Notes under the pieces: model-generated
The model's database searches: none
What the model saw: the letters and a program-made list of their open reading frames with translations, nothing else
Told to the model about the DNA's origin: nothing
Shown: piece after piece, positions 1-8,414 of the stretch
Layout: each line of letters starts with the position of its first letter
Position numbering within the stretch: the first letter of the stretch is position 1
Assembly: GCF_030814475.1 (NCBI RefSeq)
Contig: NZ_JAUSVF010000001.1
Location: forward strand, 3,478,001 to 3,542,000
DNA from: Pararhizobium capsulatum DSM 1112
GTDB lineage: Bacteria > Pseudomonadota > Alphaproteobacteria > Rhizobiales > Rhizobiaceae
Length of the DNA: 64,000 nt
Reading direction: 5' to 3'
Translations under genes and position numbers: made by a program

Positions 1-1
1 A

Positions 2-100
2 GCCAAGGTACAGCTGATCGAGATCCGCGACCGCGGCGGCGAAAAGACATGGGCCTACCAGGCGCTGCTTGAGACGCTCGGCGGCGTGCGCCAGTACTAA
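2..100 (+). CDS. C-terminal end of an unidentified gene (partial)
   Basis: An open frame runs in from the left edge and stops at TAA (98-100), giving 32 residues ending in GGVRQY. The last stretch is mixed charged and hydrophobic and looks like a normal helical C-terminus. I do not recognise the family from so short a piece. It reads in the same direction as the sigma factor downstream, but about 230 bases separate them, so an operon is unlikely. Confidence 0.5.
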   Translation, partial: AKVQLIEIRDRGGEKTWAYQALLETLGGVRQY

Positions 101-329
101 GGTTTCGCGGCCCGCAATCGGCCGCATGTCATTTCAATATCGGGATTTTCGCGGCGATGCCCTGTCCAACGGACACGTGGCCATGTCGCGGGATCCCGAT
201 AGCAGTAAAATTATGGGGTCTCAGGCATTGGGCGGCTTGCGGATCATCGACCAAGTGTTTCATATCAACGAACGTAAAATCGATCGGGGCGAATAAGAAC
301 CCGACAGGAAACGTTTCATTGGAAGTGCA

Positions 330-848
330 ATGCGCCCAGCGCCGGATTCAAGCGAATTTCGACGGGACTTGGTCAGCCTGCTGCCCAAGTTGCGCCGCTT
401 TGCGCTGACATTGACGCGCAATGCCGCCGACGCAGACGATCTGGTTCAGGAAGTCTGCGAAAGAGCGATCTCTCGCAACCATCTCTGGAACGGTGAAGGA
501 CGGCTTGAAAGCTGGATCTATGCAATGACGCGCAACCTCTGGGTCGATGAAATCAGAAAATGCAAGGTTCGCGCCGGTAGCGGTACGGTCAACGCCCAGG
601 ACCAGAACGAACTTTCGATCGACGCTGCCGGTGAAAAGGCCGTCTATGTCAACCAGCTACACAAGCTCATCCTCTCTATGCCGGAAGGTCTTGCCAGCGT
701 CTTCGTCCTCGTCAACGTCGAGGGCCATAGCTACAAGGACGCCGCCGAGATTCTGAAAATTCCGATCGGCACCGTGATGAGCCGGCTCTCGACGGCACGG
801 CTGCGGCTTGCAGCCATGATCACGGAAACATCCGAAAGGAGGGCTTGA
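330..848 (+). CDS. ECF-family RNA polymerase sigma factor
   Basis: A 172-residue extracytoplasmic-function sigma factor that would direct core RNA polymerase to a small stress or envelope regulon. Region 2 spans about residues 13-80 (DADDLVQEVCERA, then the WIYAMTRN core). Region 4 spans about 110-162, with the helix-turn-helix around SYKDAAEILKIPIGTVMSRL. There is no region 3 and no extra C-terminal domain. The ATG is preceded by GGAAG at good spacing. The stop lies 3 bases before the next gene, which encodes a one-pass membrane protein, so this is a sigma/anti-sigma operon. I saw no convincing autoregulatory ECF promoter upstream. The signal sensed cannot be read from sequence. Confidence 0.92.
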   Translation: MRPAPDSSEFRRDLVSLLPKLRRFALTLTRNAADADDLVQEVCERAISRNHLWNGEGRLESWIYAMTRNLWVDEIRKCKVRAGSGTVNAQDQNELSIDAAGEKAVYVNQLHKLILSMPEGLASVFVLVNVEGHSYKDAAEILKIPIGTVMSRLSTARLRLAAMITETSERRA

Positions 849-851
849 AGG

Positions 852-1685
852 TTGCAAAACACAAAGGGTTTGGCCCTCGAAGTCCGGTTATCGGCTTATA
901 TTGACGGCGAAGTGAGCGAAGTTGAGCGGCGTGAGCTGGAGCATCTTGTCCATTACGATGATGAGGCGCGGTTGCTCCTGGAAATGTTGAAGGCCGGCAA
1001 CAATTTCGGCAACAGCGCCTTCGAAGAGTTCCTGCATGATCCCGTGCCGCTGTCGCTGGTACGCCATATCAAGCAGGGCTCCGGCGCCATGCCGCGCAAC
1101 GAACGCGCGCCCGTGGCGCCACAGCGCAAGAACCGTGTGAAAATCTGGCCCCGTGCTTTGGTCGCGTCCCTGGCGTTGTTCCTCGTCGGCGGTTCGACAG
1201 GTTTCATTATCGGAAAGGCGAGCAATGACACAGCCCTTCCCACAACCGCTGTCGCCGCAAGAACCTGGCTCGATGACATTGCCGACTATCATCGCATCTA
1301 TGCGCGGCAGGCCAAACATCTCGTCGAAGTGCCCGCCTCCCAGGAAGAGACAATCAAATCCTGGCTGTCCCAAAGCGTCGGCATCCCCTTCCGCCTGCCC
1401 GACCTTGAAGCTCAAGGCTTGACGTTTCAAGGCGCGCGCCTTTTGGTTGCCGCCGGAAAACCCGTTGCGCAGCTGATGTACAAGTCGAGCGACGGCGACG
1501 TCGTCGCAATCTGTTTCCTGAAAAGCAAGCCCGGCAGCACAGATTCTCCCGCCACGGAAAGCATCCGCGACGACCTGGCCATGATTTCCTGGCAAAAATC
1601 AGGTGCATCCTATGTCGTGGTAGGTTCATCTGCGAAGGCAAACCTGCAGGAACTGGCAGACAGGGTCTCGGCTCAGATCATCTGA
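852..1685 (+). CDS. Membrane anti-sigma factor
   Basis: A 277-residue protein that probably holds the upstream ECF sigma factor inactive. The N-terminal part (residues 1-75) has the anti-sigma look: SAYIDGEVSEVERRELEHL is typical of proteins that bind sigma through a short helical bundle. No HxxxCxxC zinc motif is present. A single membrane segment lies at about 101-121, followed by a periplasmic domain of about 155 residues, probably the sensor. The start is TTG at 852, which leaves a 3-base gap after the sigma stop; this close spacing supports it. The GGAGG before it overlaps the end of the sigma gene, consistent with coupled translation. Confidence 0.82.
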   Translation: MQNTKGLALEVRLSAYIDGEVSEVERRELEHLVHYDDEARLLLEMLKAGNNFGNSAFEEFLHDPVPLSLVRHIKQGSGAMPRNERAPVAPQRKNRVKIWPRALVASLALFLVGGSTGFIIGKASNDTALPTTAVAARTWLDDIADYHRIYARQAKHLVEVPASQEETIKSWLSQSVGIPFRLPDLEAQGLTFQGARLLVAAGKPVAQLMYKSSDGDVVAICFLKSKPGSTDSPATESIRDDLAMISWQKSGASYVVVGSSAKANLQELADRVSAQII

Positions 1686-1805
1686 TCTCGACATCTCAGC
1701 CCTATGCCGAGGATCTACCGGCATATCGTAATATCAAACACTTGCAGATGCTCGGGACAGGTCCGGGCATGGCGGAAGAGAGTTTTGAACTTTATCGGCA
1801 GTCTG

Positions 1806-1836
1806 AGCCGGCTCCTGCAAGCGGAACCGGCTTTTG
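1806..1836 (+). terminator. Rho-independent terminator after the sigma/anti-sigma operon
   Basis: AGCCGG (1806-1811) pairs with CCGGCT (1827-1832), extended inward by TCC/GGA after one mismatch, and is followed by TTTT. It lies 120 bases after the anti-sigma stop and just before the convergent chemoreceptor end. Confidence 0.6.
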
Positions 1837-1853
1837 TCATTCGACGACGGTGT

Positions 1854-3797
1854 TCAGAATTCCTGCCAGTCGCCGCCGGCATCCCCGCCGCCTTTTCCGC
1901 CGAAAGCGGAAGCGACCTTGCGGATCATGCCGGCTGCCGGCGATGATCGCGGGGTGGAGGACGGAACGGCTGCCTGAACCGTCCGTATAGAACCACCCTC
2001 GAAGCGGAATTTGGCAAGTTGCGAGGAAAGTGAGCCAGCTTCTGCAGCCAGCTTATGGCTCGCGGCAGACGTTTCTTCGACCATAGCCGCATTCTTCTGG
2101 GTGGACTGGTCCATCGTATTGACCGCGGCGTTGATCTCCTTGAGGGCAACCGACTGTTCGCGGGCCGCCTCGACGATCGAATTGACATGTCGGTTGATTT
2201 CCTGGACTTCGGCAACGATCTCCGTCAGCGCCTTGCCGGTTTCGCCGACAAGATTAACGCCGGAGCGAACCTGTACGCCGGAATTATTGATCAGAGCCTT
2301 GATTTCCTTTGCGGCATTGGCAGATCATTGGGCAAGCTCGCGAACTTCCTGGGCCACAACGGCAAACCCCTTGCCGGCCTCGCCAGCGCGCGCTGCCTCC
2401 ACGCCGGCATTGAGGGCGAGAAGGTTGGTCTGGAAGGCGATATCATCGATAACGCTGATGATGTTGTTGATTTCGTTCGATGATCCCTCGATCTGTCCCA
2501 TGGCCGCGACAGCCTTCTTGACGACCTCGCCGGAATGCTCCGCATTTGCCCTGGTCTTGGCGACAAGATTTCCGGCCTCCTCCGCGCGTTTGGTGCTGTC
2601 GTGGACTGTTGTCGAAATCTCGTCCAGAGCCGCTGCGGTCTGTTCGATCGAGGCCGCCTGTTGTTCGGTGCGACGTGCAAGATCATTCGCAGCAGAACTG
2701 ATCTCTCGTGCGCCGGCATCGATCGAGAACGCATTGCCGCCGATCGCCTTCAGAGCGGAGTGGAGCTTCTCGACCGAGTTGTTGAAGTTTAAGCGCAGTT
2801 CGTCGAGCGCCGAGCCGAAAGGTTCCGACAAACGGAACTCAAGGTTGCCGTTGGCCATTTCTTCAAGCGCCTGCCCAAGCTGGGCGACAGCAGTGTTCGT
2901 TGCGCAGGCTTCCATTTCGCGTTCGCGTGCGGTCGCTTCCATCTGCGCACGTTCTGTGGCAGCGCGGGTTGCGTCGTTGTCTGCCTGTCGGGCCGCCTGC
3001 GAGCGGACGGTATCGCGCACCGAGCCCACGGCGCGTGCCAGGCTGCCGATCTGGTCACGACGGGCATCGAGCGCTTCGTCAGTCGCAAGTTCGCCCGCGG
3101 CCATCTTCTCCAACGCCTGCTGCAGCTTTGCCATCGGCACGGTAATCGACCGGCTCGCAAGGAACGCGGCAATGACGGCAAGGAGCACGGCGCCGCCGAG
3201 AGAATAAAACGCCAATGTCTGGAAACCGCTCGCGGTGGCGCGGACTTCGCCACCGACCGACTTGTTGAGGGCTTCCTGATAGTCGATGAATTTGTTGATG
3301 GCGCCCAGCCAGGAAACGAACAGCGGCCGCGCTTCAGCAAGAAGGAGTTCCTTCGCCTTGGCCGTATCGCCTTTTTCCTGCAGATTGATGATCTCAACAA
3401 CAAGAGGATTGGTCTTGGACTGGATATCGGCGATTTCGCCGAGAATTTCCTTTTCGCGATCGGATGCACCGGCGGCAACCATATCCGCCATCTTCTTCTC
3501 GTTGTCGGCATAGGTGGCAGCGAGCTTGTCGATCAACTGCACCGCAGTCGCGCGCTCCTCTGGCGTCTCCACCAGGGTCACGTCGCGTATAGCAATCGCC
3601 CGATCGTGGACGCTGCCACGGAAGTTGATGGCAAAACGCTGCTTGACGCTGTTGATGTCGTTGATTGCGGCAAGATCGCTGTTGATGTCGTTGACCTTGG
3701 TGACCGATTGTTGGGTCAGAAGCAGCATCAGCAGGACCAGAAAGCCGAATCCTATGCCGAGACGCGTTCCGACACCGAACCGAAACGTCGATGTCAT
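1854..3797 (-). pseudogene. Methyl-accepting chemotaxis protein interrupted by an in-frame TGA
   Basis: The frame encodes a complete 647-residue chemoreceptor except that codon 491 is TGA (2325-2327). The frame continues without another stop to 1854. Start ATG 3797 follows GAGGAGG; a further ATG 14 codons upstream lacks this site. Order: TM1 at about 10-30, a periplasmic helical ligand domain, TM2 at about 195-217, HAMP, a linker coiled coil, then the signalling hairpin ([20 protein letters not shown]). The stop falls just after EVRELAQ, where the family has Arg and then Ser (QRS). A single C-to-T change of CGA explains it. Without the distal half of the hairpin and the final NWQEF-like tail (here GDWQEF, a CheR/CheB tether), the product should not signal normally. 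It may be a recent nonsense mutation, readthrough or a sequencing error. Confidence 0.88.
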
Positions 3798-4061
3798 CCT
3801 GAATTCCTCCTCTTTGTGCTCTTGCAAAAAGCAGCGCACTTACTTTGAAAAAGAACATTCAAGACTGACCGGTCCCCGCCGGGTCTCTTGCGCCATCATG
3901 TCGCCTTGCCGGTTGCACCCGGCCGCCTTGCTCGAAAGGCATATTAGATTTTTGTGGTTAACAAATTGCTTTAACGAAGAGTTAAAACCAAAGCGAGAAA
4001 TCTGGCTATTGACTACACGTCAAAAGATTCCTCGCGTCGCATGCGTATGTTCCGTATTCCC

Positions 4062-4097
4062 GATAGAAAAAGGGCTGCGACAGGATCGCAGCCCCTT
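4062..4097 (-). terminator. Rho-independent terminator of leuA
   Basis: GGGCTGCGA (4072-4080) pairs perfectly with TCGCAGCCC (4086-4094) around a 5-base loop. On the minus strand the stem is followed by TTTTTC. It lies 35 bases beyond the leuA stop. Confidence 0.88.
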
Positions 4098-4129
4098 GAA
4101 TGGAAAATGCCACCCGTCACGGCCGGCGA

Positions 4130-5836
4130 TTAACCGCGCTCCTCCAGAACACGGTTTGCGGCCGACACAATAGCTTCCAGAGATGCACCAACGATGTTCG
4201 TGTTGATGCCGGCCCCGAAGAGCTTGCCGCTCGGATGCTCCATCTCGACATAGGCGATGGCGGCTGCATTCGAGCCGTGCTGCAGCGAATGCTCGGAATA
4301 ATCAGCCACCGACATATCGATGCCGAGATAGATCGACAGCGCATTGATGAAGCCATCGATCGGACCTGTACCCTTGCCTTCGATGCGCTTGGTCTCGCCA
4401 TTGTCGGTGATCTCTGCGGCAACGATACGAACGCCCTTGTGCTCGCCCACCGGATAGGTGTGGTGATCGACGAATTTTATGCGCGCGCCCGGCTGGTCCA
4501 CATAGCGCTCGATGAAGCGGGCGTGGATCGCCTTCGACGGCAGTTCCTTGCCACCCTCATCGGTGATGCGTTGGATGTCTTCGCGGAACTCCACCTGCAG
4601 GTTGCGCGGCAGGTTGATACCGTAGTCTTCCTGCAGGATATAGGCGATGCCGCCCTTGCCGGACTGCGAGTTGATGCGGATGATCGCCTCGTAGCTGCGA
4701 CCGACGTCACGCGGATCGATCGGCAGATAGGGAACTTCCCACAGCGGCTTGTTGGCAACCTTGATCGCCTTCATGCCCTTGTTGATCGCATCCTGGTGCG
4801 AGCCGGAGAAGGCCGTATAGACCAGTTCACCGACATAAGGGTGGCGTTCCGGAATGATCATCTGGTTGGAATATTCGTAGACCTGCTTGATCCGCTCGAT
4901 ATCGGAGCAATCGATTTCCGGATCGATCCCTTGCGTGAACATGTTCAACGCCAGCGTCACGACGTCGACATTGCCGGTGCGCTCACCATTGCCGAACAGC
5001 GTTCCTTCGACGCGGTCTGCGCCGGCCATCAGGCCGAGTTCAGTGGCAGCGATGCCGGTGCCGCGGTCATTGTGCGGATGCAGCGAGATGATCAGGTTTT
5101 CGCGATTGTCGAGATTACGGCACATCCACTCGATCTGGTCGGCATAGATGTTCGGCGTCGCCATCTCGACGGTTGACGGCAGATTGAGGATCAGCTTGTT
5201 GTCGGCGGTCGGCTTGACGATTTCCGTGACCGCGTTGCAGATCTCCAGCGCCACTTCCAGCTCGGTGCCGGTAAAGCTTTCCGGCGAATATTCGAAGCGG
5301 AAGTCGCCGCCGGCCTTGGCGGCCATGTCGGTGATCATCTTGGCGGCATCGGTGGCGATCTGCTTGATGCCGGCAACGTCCTTGGCAAACACCACGCGGC
5401 GCTGCAGCTCGCTGGTGGAATTATAGAAATGCACGATCGGCTTGTTGGCGCCCTGCAGGGCCTCGAAGGTGCGGGTGATCAGTTCGGGACGGCACTGCAC
5501 CAGAACCTGCAACGAGACGTCGTCCGCCACATTGCCCTCTTCGATGCACCAGCGGGCGAAGTCGAAATCGGTTTGCGAAGCCGAAGGAAAACCGATCTCG
5601 ATTTCCTTGAAGCCCATGTCGAGCAGCAGCTGGAACATGCGCGCCTTGCGGTCGTGGCCCATGGGATCGACCAGCGATTGATTGCCGTCGCGCAGGTCGA
5701 CCGAACACCAGATCGGCGCCTTGGTGATTGTCTTGCTGGGCCACGTGCGGTCCGGAATGTTGATCTGTGGATAGGGCTGATACTTCACCGAAGCGTCGGA
5801 CATGCCCTGCTTGATAGAATGGGATTTCATGATCAT
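4130..5836 (-). CDS. leuA: 2-isopropylmalate synthase
   Basis: A 568-residue enzyme of the long (LeuA type 2) class that condenses acetyl-CoA with 2-oxoisovalerate, the first committed step to leucine. The TIM-barrel domain has the metal and substrate motif DLRDGNQSLVDP and the metal-binding HPHNDRGTG. The C-terminal third is the allosteric LeuA dimer domain used in leucine feedback (MEHPSGKLFGAGINTN region). I chose ATG 5836 because GAAGAGAAG precedes it; an in-frame ATG at 5830 is equally possible, and an upstream one at 5878 has no ribosome site. The gene stands alone between its own leader (leuL) and its terminator, so it is a single-gene unit under probable attenuation control. Confidence 0.95.
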   Translation of the reverse strand: MIMKSHSIKQGMSDASVKYQPYPQINIPDRTWPSKTITKAPIWCSVDLRDGNQSLVDPMGHDRKARMFQLLLDMGFKEIEIGFPSASQTDFDFARWCIEEGNVADDVSLQVLVQCRPELITRTFEALQGANKPIVHFYNSTSELQRRVVFAKDVAGIKQIATDAAKMITDMAAKAGGDFRFEYSPESFTGTELEVALEICNAVTEIVKPTADNKLILNLPSTVEMATPNIYADQIEWMCRNLDNRENLIISLHPHNDRGTGIAATELGLMAGADRVEGTLFGNGERTGNVDVVTLALNMFTQGIDPEIDCSDIERIKQVYEYSNQMIIPERHPYVGELVYTAFSGSHQDAINKGMKAIKVANKPLWEVPYLPIDPRDVGRSYEAIIRINSQSGKGGIAYILQEDYGINLPRNLQVEFREDIQRITDEGGKELPSKAIHARFIERYVDQPGARIKFVDHHTYPVGEHKGVRIVAAEITDNGETKRIEGKGTGPIDGFINALSIYLGIDMSVADYSEHSLQHGSNAAAIAYVEMEHPSGKLFGAGINTNIVGASLEAIVSAANRVLEERG

Positions 5837-5953
5837 TGCGGCTTCTCTTCGTCTTGAGGCGCATTGCCCGCATGCCATAACCGATCAGTGGTCGCAATGC
5901 GATGGCAAAATCTGCCCTTGATGGTTCTTTTCTTGAAGGATTTCAGAAGGTGA

Positions 5954-5996
5954 AAGGAGCTGGGGCCGGTAGGCTTTGGGCCACCGGGCGCTCCTT
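5954..5996 (-). promoter_or_regulatory. Hairpin of the leuA leader (candidate attenuator)
   Basis: AAGGAGC (5954-5960) pairs with GCTCCTT (5990-5996), and inside it CCGGT (5966-5970) pairs with ACCGG (5983-5987). On the minus strand it begins at the leader-peptide stop codon and is followed by a weak T-rich stretch. The position fits a terminator or pause hairpin controlled by ribosome stalling at the Leu codons. The competing antiterminator pairing is not obvious by eye. Confidence 0.55.
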
Positions 5997-6115
5997 CAAA
6001 GAACCCGGCAACCGCTTATAAGGCCGAGAAGAAGAAGCGAGGCGCACGAACGGTTGCGCGCGGCAAAATGCCCGCGGGAAACCTGTTCGTTGATCTGTGC
6101 GCCAATCGTCTGCAT
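5996..6115 (-). CDS. leuL: Leucine leader peptide of leuA
   Basis: A 39-codon reading frame ends 159 bases before leuA. Near its end are the codons CTT CTT CTT CTC GGC CTT, giving SLLLLGLISGCRVL before TGA. A block of consecutive Leu codons immediately before a stable hairpin, upstream of the leucine pathway gene, is the classical attenuation layout. Scarce charged tRNA-Leu would stall the ribosome and change folding of the RNA. The ATG at 6115 is the best start; the frame is open further upstream but includes a tandem repeat that looks non-coding. The product has no expected function as a protein. Confidence 0.75.
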   Translation of the reverse strand: MQTIGAQINEQVSRGHFAARNRSCASLLLLGLISGCRVL

Positions 6116-6169
6116 ACGTGTTGTATAACTGGGGAAAATTCCGGGGGCAAGAGAGCTGTCAGGAAAAAA

Positions 6170-6205
6170 CCGGACAATGCTGTGCAGCCGGACAATGCTA
6201 TGCAG
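6170..6205. repeat. Tandem 18-bp direct repeat upstream of leuL
   Basis: Two adjacent 18-base units (6170-6187 and 6188-6205) begin CCGGACAATGCT and differ at one position (TGTGCAG against TATGCAG). They sit in the divergent gap between the leuA leader and the Phd antitoxin, where promoters of both transcripts must lie. Confidence 0.85.
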
Positions 6206-6241
6206 ATTGCGAAGGTTCCGGGATGCCGCTAGAACAACGGG

Positions 6242-6517
6242 ATGACAATCATCCCGATCCGCGAAGTCGAAAACCGTCTGATCGAACTTGCCCGCCGTGT
6301 TGAAGGCGGCGAGACCATTACAGTCACGCTCGATGGCAAGCCGGTAATGGACCTTGTTCCCTCGCAGAAGAAGGGCGGGATCAATTGGGAAGGGCTGCGC
6401 GCTTTCAAACGCGAAAATGGCATCACGCAAATTTTCGGTGAGATTCCGGCCGATTTCGACAATCCGCTCCCGGAAGACTTCCTGATAACACCGTTACCGC
6501 CCTTTCCCGAAAAATAA
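6242..6517 (+). CDS. Phd/YefM-type antitoxin
   Basis: A 91-residue antitoxin of the prevent-host-death fold. The N-terminus (IIPIREVENRLIELARRVEGGE, then ITVTLDGKPVMDLVP) is the usual DNA-binding and dimer part. The C-terminal tail (FGEIPADFDNPLPEDFLITP) is the acidic and proline-rich segment that wraps the partner toxin. Its TAA overlaps the toxin ATG by one base. The neighbouring PIN gene is frameshifted, so this antitoxin may now be an orphan. It reads away from leuL, and its promoter region holds the tandem repeat. Confidence 0.82.
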   Translation: MTIIPIREVENRLIELARRVEGGETITVTLDGKPVMDLVPSQKKGGINWEGLRAFKRENGITQIFGEIPADFDNPLPEDFLITPLPPFPEK

Positions 6518-6902
6518 TGCGGCTACTCCTCGATACTCACATATTCATCGCGTTGGTGGAGGAGCGGATGCGCCATCTGCCAGCTTGGATCGGGCTAGAG
6601 ATCGAATCGTCGCAAAATGATCTCTATCTGAGCGTTGCGAGGCTGTGGGAAATGGCCACAAATGGCGTCTCGGAAAGCTTCCTCTACCCGCCTCGCTTGA
6701 GTTATTGCCCGATTTAGCTCGAAACGCCAATGTGGCGTTTTTGTCGATCACTGAACATCATGCTCTCCGCCATGTGGAGCCCGAGCCATCGACACGCGAT
6801 CCCTTCGATCGACTTCTCCTCGCGCAGTGCGCCGTTGAAAATCTGAAGCTTGTCACGATCGAGCACGCATTGCCGAACCATCCGCTTGCGCTCACGAAAT
6901 AG
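6517..6902 (+). pseudogene. VapC-like PIN-domain toxin, frameshifted
   Basis: A PIN ribonuclease whose frame breaks near 6660. The first frame gives MRLLLDTHIFIALVEER (first acidic residue of the PIN site) through LWEMAT and then stops at 6717. The continuation is in another frame: KWRLGKLPLP through DPFDRLLLAQC and the final LVTIEHAL. Joining them needs one added base in the A run of CACAAATGG (6658-6666), which restores ATKWRLGKL, the family's usual sequence. A one-base deletion therefore inactivates the toxin. The acidic residues in DPFDRLLLAQ remain encoded downstream of the break. Confidence 0.85.
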
Positions 6903-6903
6903 C

Positions 6904-6935
6904 AAAAACCCCACCGGCACGAGCCGATGGGGTCA
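6904..6935 (-). terminator. Rho-independent terminator of clpP
   Basis: ACCCC (6908-6912) pairs with GGGGT (6929-6933), with an inner GGC/GCC pairing. On the minus strand the stem is followed directly by TTTTTG. It is 25 bases beyond the clpP stop and also just after the end of the convergent PIN remnant. Confidence 0.8.
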
Positions 6936-6958
6936 ATAATGTTCGATCGGTCGTGCGA

Positions 6959-7540
6959 TCAGATATCTGCGCCCGAAGTGACGATGCGCGAGACCAGACC
7001 GTAACCCTTGGCTTCCTCGGCGGAGAGCCAGTAGTCGCGATCCGTATCCTTGGCGATCTTTTCGATCGGCTGGCCGGTCGCCTCCGCAAAGATGCGGTTC
7101 AGGCGTTCGTTCATCTTGATGATTTCGCGCGCCTGGATCTCGATGTCAGAGGCCATGCCGCGGGTGCCGCCGGACGGTTGGTGAAGCAGGAAGCGGGTGT
7201 TCGGCAGGCAAATGCGACGCTCTTTCGGAGCAGCCACATAGATCAGCGCACCGGCGGAAGCGACCCAGCCGGAACCAATCATCCAGACCTTCGGCTTCAC
7301 GAACTTGATCATGTCATGGATCGAGTCGCCGGATTCGACATGGCCGCCCGGGGAATTGACGAAGATGCGGATGTCTTCGTCGCTGGCGGCGGCAAGCGCC
7401 ACGAGCTGCGAGCAAACCTTCTGCGCCAATTCCTGGTTGATCGGGCCATAGATAAAGATCGAGCGCGACTTGAACAGGTTCGCCTCGGTCTCCTTGCCCA
7501 AAGGCAGTTCCGTCTTCTTGTCTTCGTCGTCTTCGTTCAT
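6959..7540 (-). CDS. clpP: ClpP-family serine protease subunit with variant triad
   Basis: A 193-residue member of the Clp protease proteolytic-subunit family, which forms barrel oligomers that degrade proteins fed by Clp ATPases. The nucleophile Ser95 (GWVASAGA) and His120 (LLHQPSGG) are present. The third triad residue, Asp in the usual GLVD near the C-terminus, is Ser184 here (GLVSRIV). The oxyanion-side motif [10 protein letters not shown] is intact. There is no adjacent clpX, clpA or lon, so this is an orphan paralogue rather than the housekeeping gene. Start ATG 7540 follows GGGAGACAG. The gene is monocistronic with its own terminator. Activity may be altered or depend on a partner ClpP. 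Confidence 0.9.
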   Translation of the reverse strand: MNEDDEDKKTELPLGKETEANLFKSRSIFIYGPINQELAQKVCSQLVALAAASDEDIRIFVNSPGGHVESGDSIHDMIKFVKPKVWMIGSGWVASAGALIYVAAPKERRICLPNTRFLLHQPSGGTRGMASDIEIQAREIIKMNERLNRIFAEATGQPIEKIAKDTDRDYWLSAEEAKGYGLVSRIVTSGADI

Positions 7541-7777
7541 TCGCTGTCTCCCGCGAAATTCGTGTTGTTCTGCCGCAGTCAGATAAGGCGACTCGACTGC
7601 GAAAACAATGCAACAAAAGCGGTTGAGGATGAAAGAGCTAAGCTTGCGCTATGGTAAAAGACGCGAATTAAGGCAAATGCCGTATGGACTCGGCCCTGCC
7701 GGATAATAAGATGAGTTTCACGCATTTGCATCCGGCGGGTCCGCCTCCCACGCATCCGCCCGTCAGTGGGGAACTCA

Positions 7778-8356
7778 ATGAAAAAAATCCTGTCTCTCGC
7801 CGCCGCTCTTCTCGCGGTCTCCTCAGCTCCCGCCTTCGCCCATCTGGACCCTGCCGAGCACGGTTCGCTGATGGCCGGCTTCACCCATCCGCTTTCCGGG
7901 CTTGACCATATGCTCGTCATGGTCGCTGTCGGCCTCTGGGCCGCACAGATCGGCGGGCGCGCGCTTTGGGTGGGCCCATCGGCCTTCGTCAGCACGATGG
8001 CGGTCGGCTTCGCGCTGGCCCTTGCTGGTGTCTCGCTTCCCTTCGTCGAGCCTGCGATCCTCGCTTCGATCGTCGCGCTTGGCCTCTTGGTCGCAATGGC
8101 CGTGCGTTTTGAAACCGTCGCCTGCGCCGCTGTCGTTGGCGTCTTCGCCCTCTTCCATGGCTATGCCCATGGCGGTGAGTTGGGAGCGGCAGGCGCCGTG
8201 CCCTTCGGCACCGGTTTCGTCATTGCCACGGCGCTGCTGCATGCCGCCGGCATCGGCCTTGGTCTCGGCATTGGCAGGCTTTCTGCCGGCGGTGTTCTTT
8301 CCCGCATTCTCGGCGGCATCACCGCACTTGCCGGTCTCGCGCTGATCTTCAACTGA
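7778..8356 (+). CDS. HupE/UreJ-family membrane protein
   Basis: A 192-residue integral membrane protein with an N-terminal signal peptide (MKKILSLAAALLAVSSAPAFAH) and about six hydrophobic segments. The HupE/UreJ marks are HPLSGLDHMLVMVAVGLWAA near the N-terminus and FALFHGYAHG in the middle, both His-rich and thought to carry nickel or cobalt through the membrane. Members elsewhere serve hydrogenase or urease, but no such genes are in view, so the metal and client are open. ATG 7778 follows GTGGGGAA; an earlier in-frame start four codons upstream lacks good spacing. Confidence 0.85.
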   Translation: MKKILSLAAALLAVSSAPAFAHLDPAEHGSLMAGFTHPLSGLDHMLVMVAVGLWAAQIGGRALWVGPSAFVSTMAVGFALALAGVSLPFVEPAILASIVALGLLVAMAVRFETVACAAVVGVFALFHGYAHGGELGAAGAVPFGTGFVIATALLHAAGIGLGLGIGRLSAGGVLSRILGGITALAGLALIFN

Positions 8357-8370
8357 GCAGACATAGCCTG

Positions 8371-8409
8371 AAACAGAAACGGCGGGCCAAAAGCCCGCCG
8401 TTTCTGTTT
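8371..8409. terminator. Bidirectional terminator between hupE-like gene and queF
   Basis: A perfect 17-base inverted repeat (8371-8387 and 8393-8409) with a 5-base loop. It has a GC core and A-rich/T-rich flanks on the stem itself. It lies 15 bases after the plus-strand stop and 6 bases before the minus-strand queF stop, so it can end both transcripts. Confidence 0.85.
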
Positions 8410-8414
8410 GGACA

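Noticed and set aside
240..329. Possible ECF-type promoter before the sigma factor
   Set aside because: GAAC and GTT motifs are present, but the spacing is about 12 instead of 16-17 bases.
2011..3207. A 398-codon open frame on the plus strand
   Set aside because: Antisense to the chemoreceptor; Ser/Ala/Arg-rich composition is the mirror of its coiled-coil codons.
3955..4000. GTTAAC-like inverted repeats upstream of the chemoreceptor
   Set aside because: They resemble GTTAA-rich phrases seen before some rhizobial motility genes, but I could not define -35/-10 boxes, so no promoter is claimed.
7541..7777. Possible cobalamin riboswitch before the HupE-like gene
   Set aside because: No B12-box sequence or the usual junction is visible; only loose GC-rich stems.
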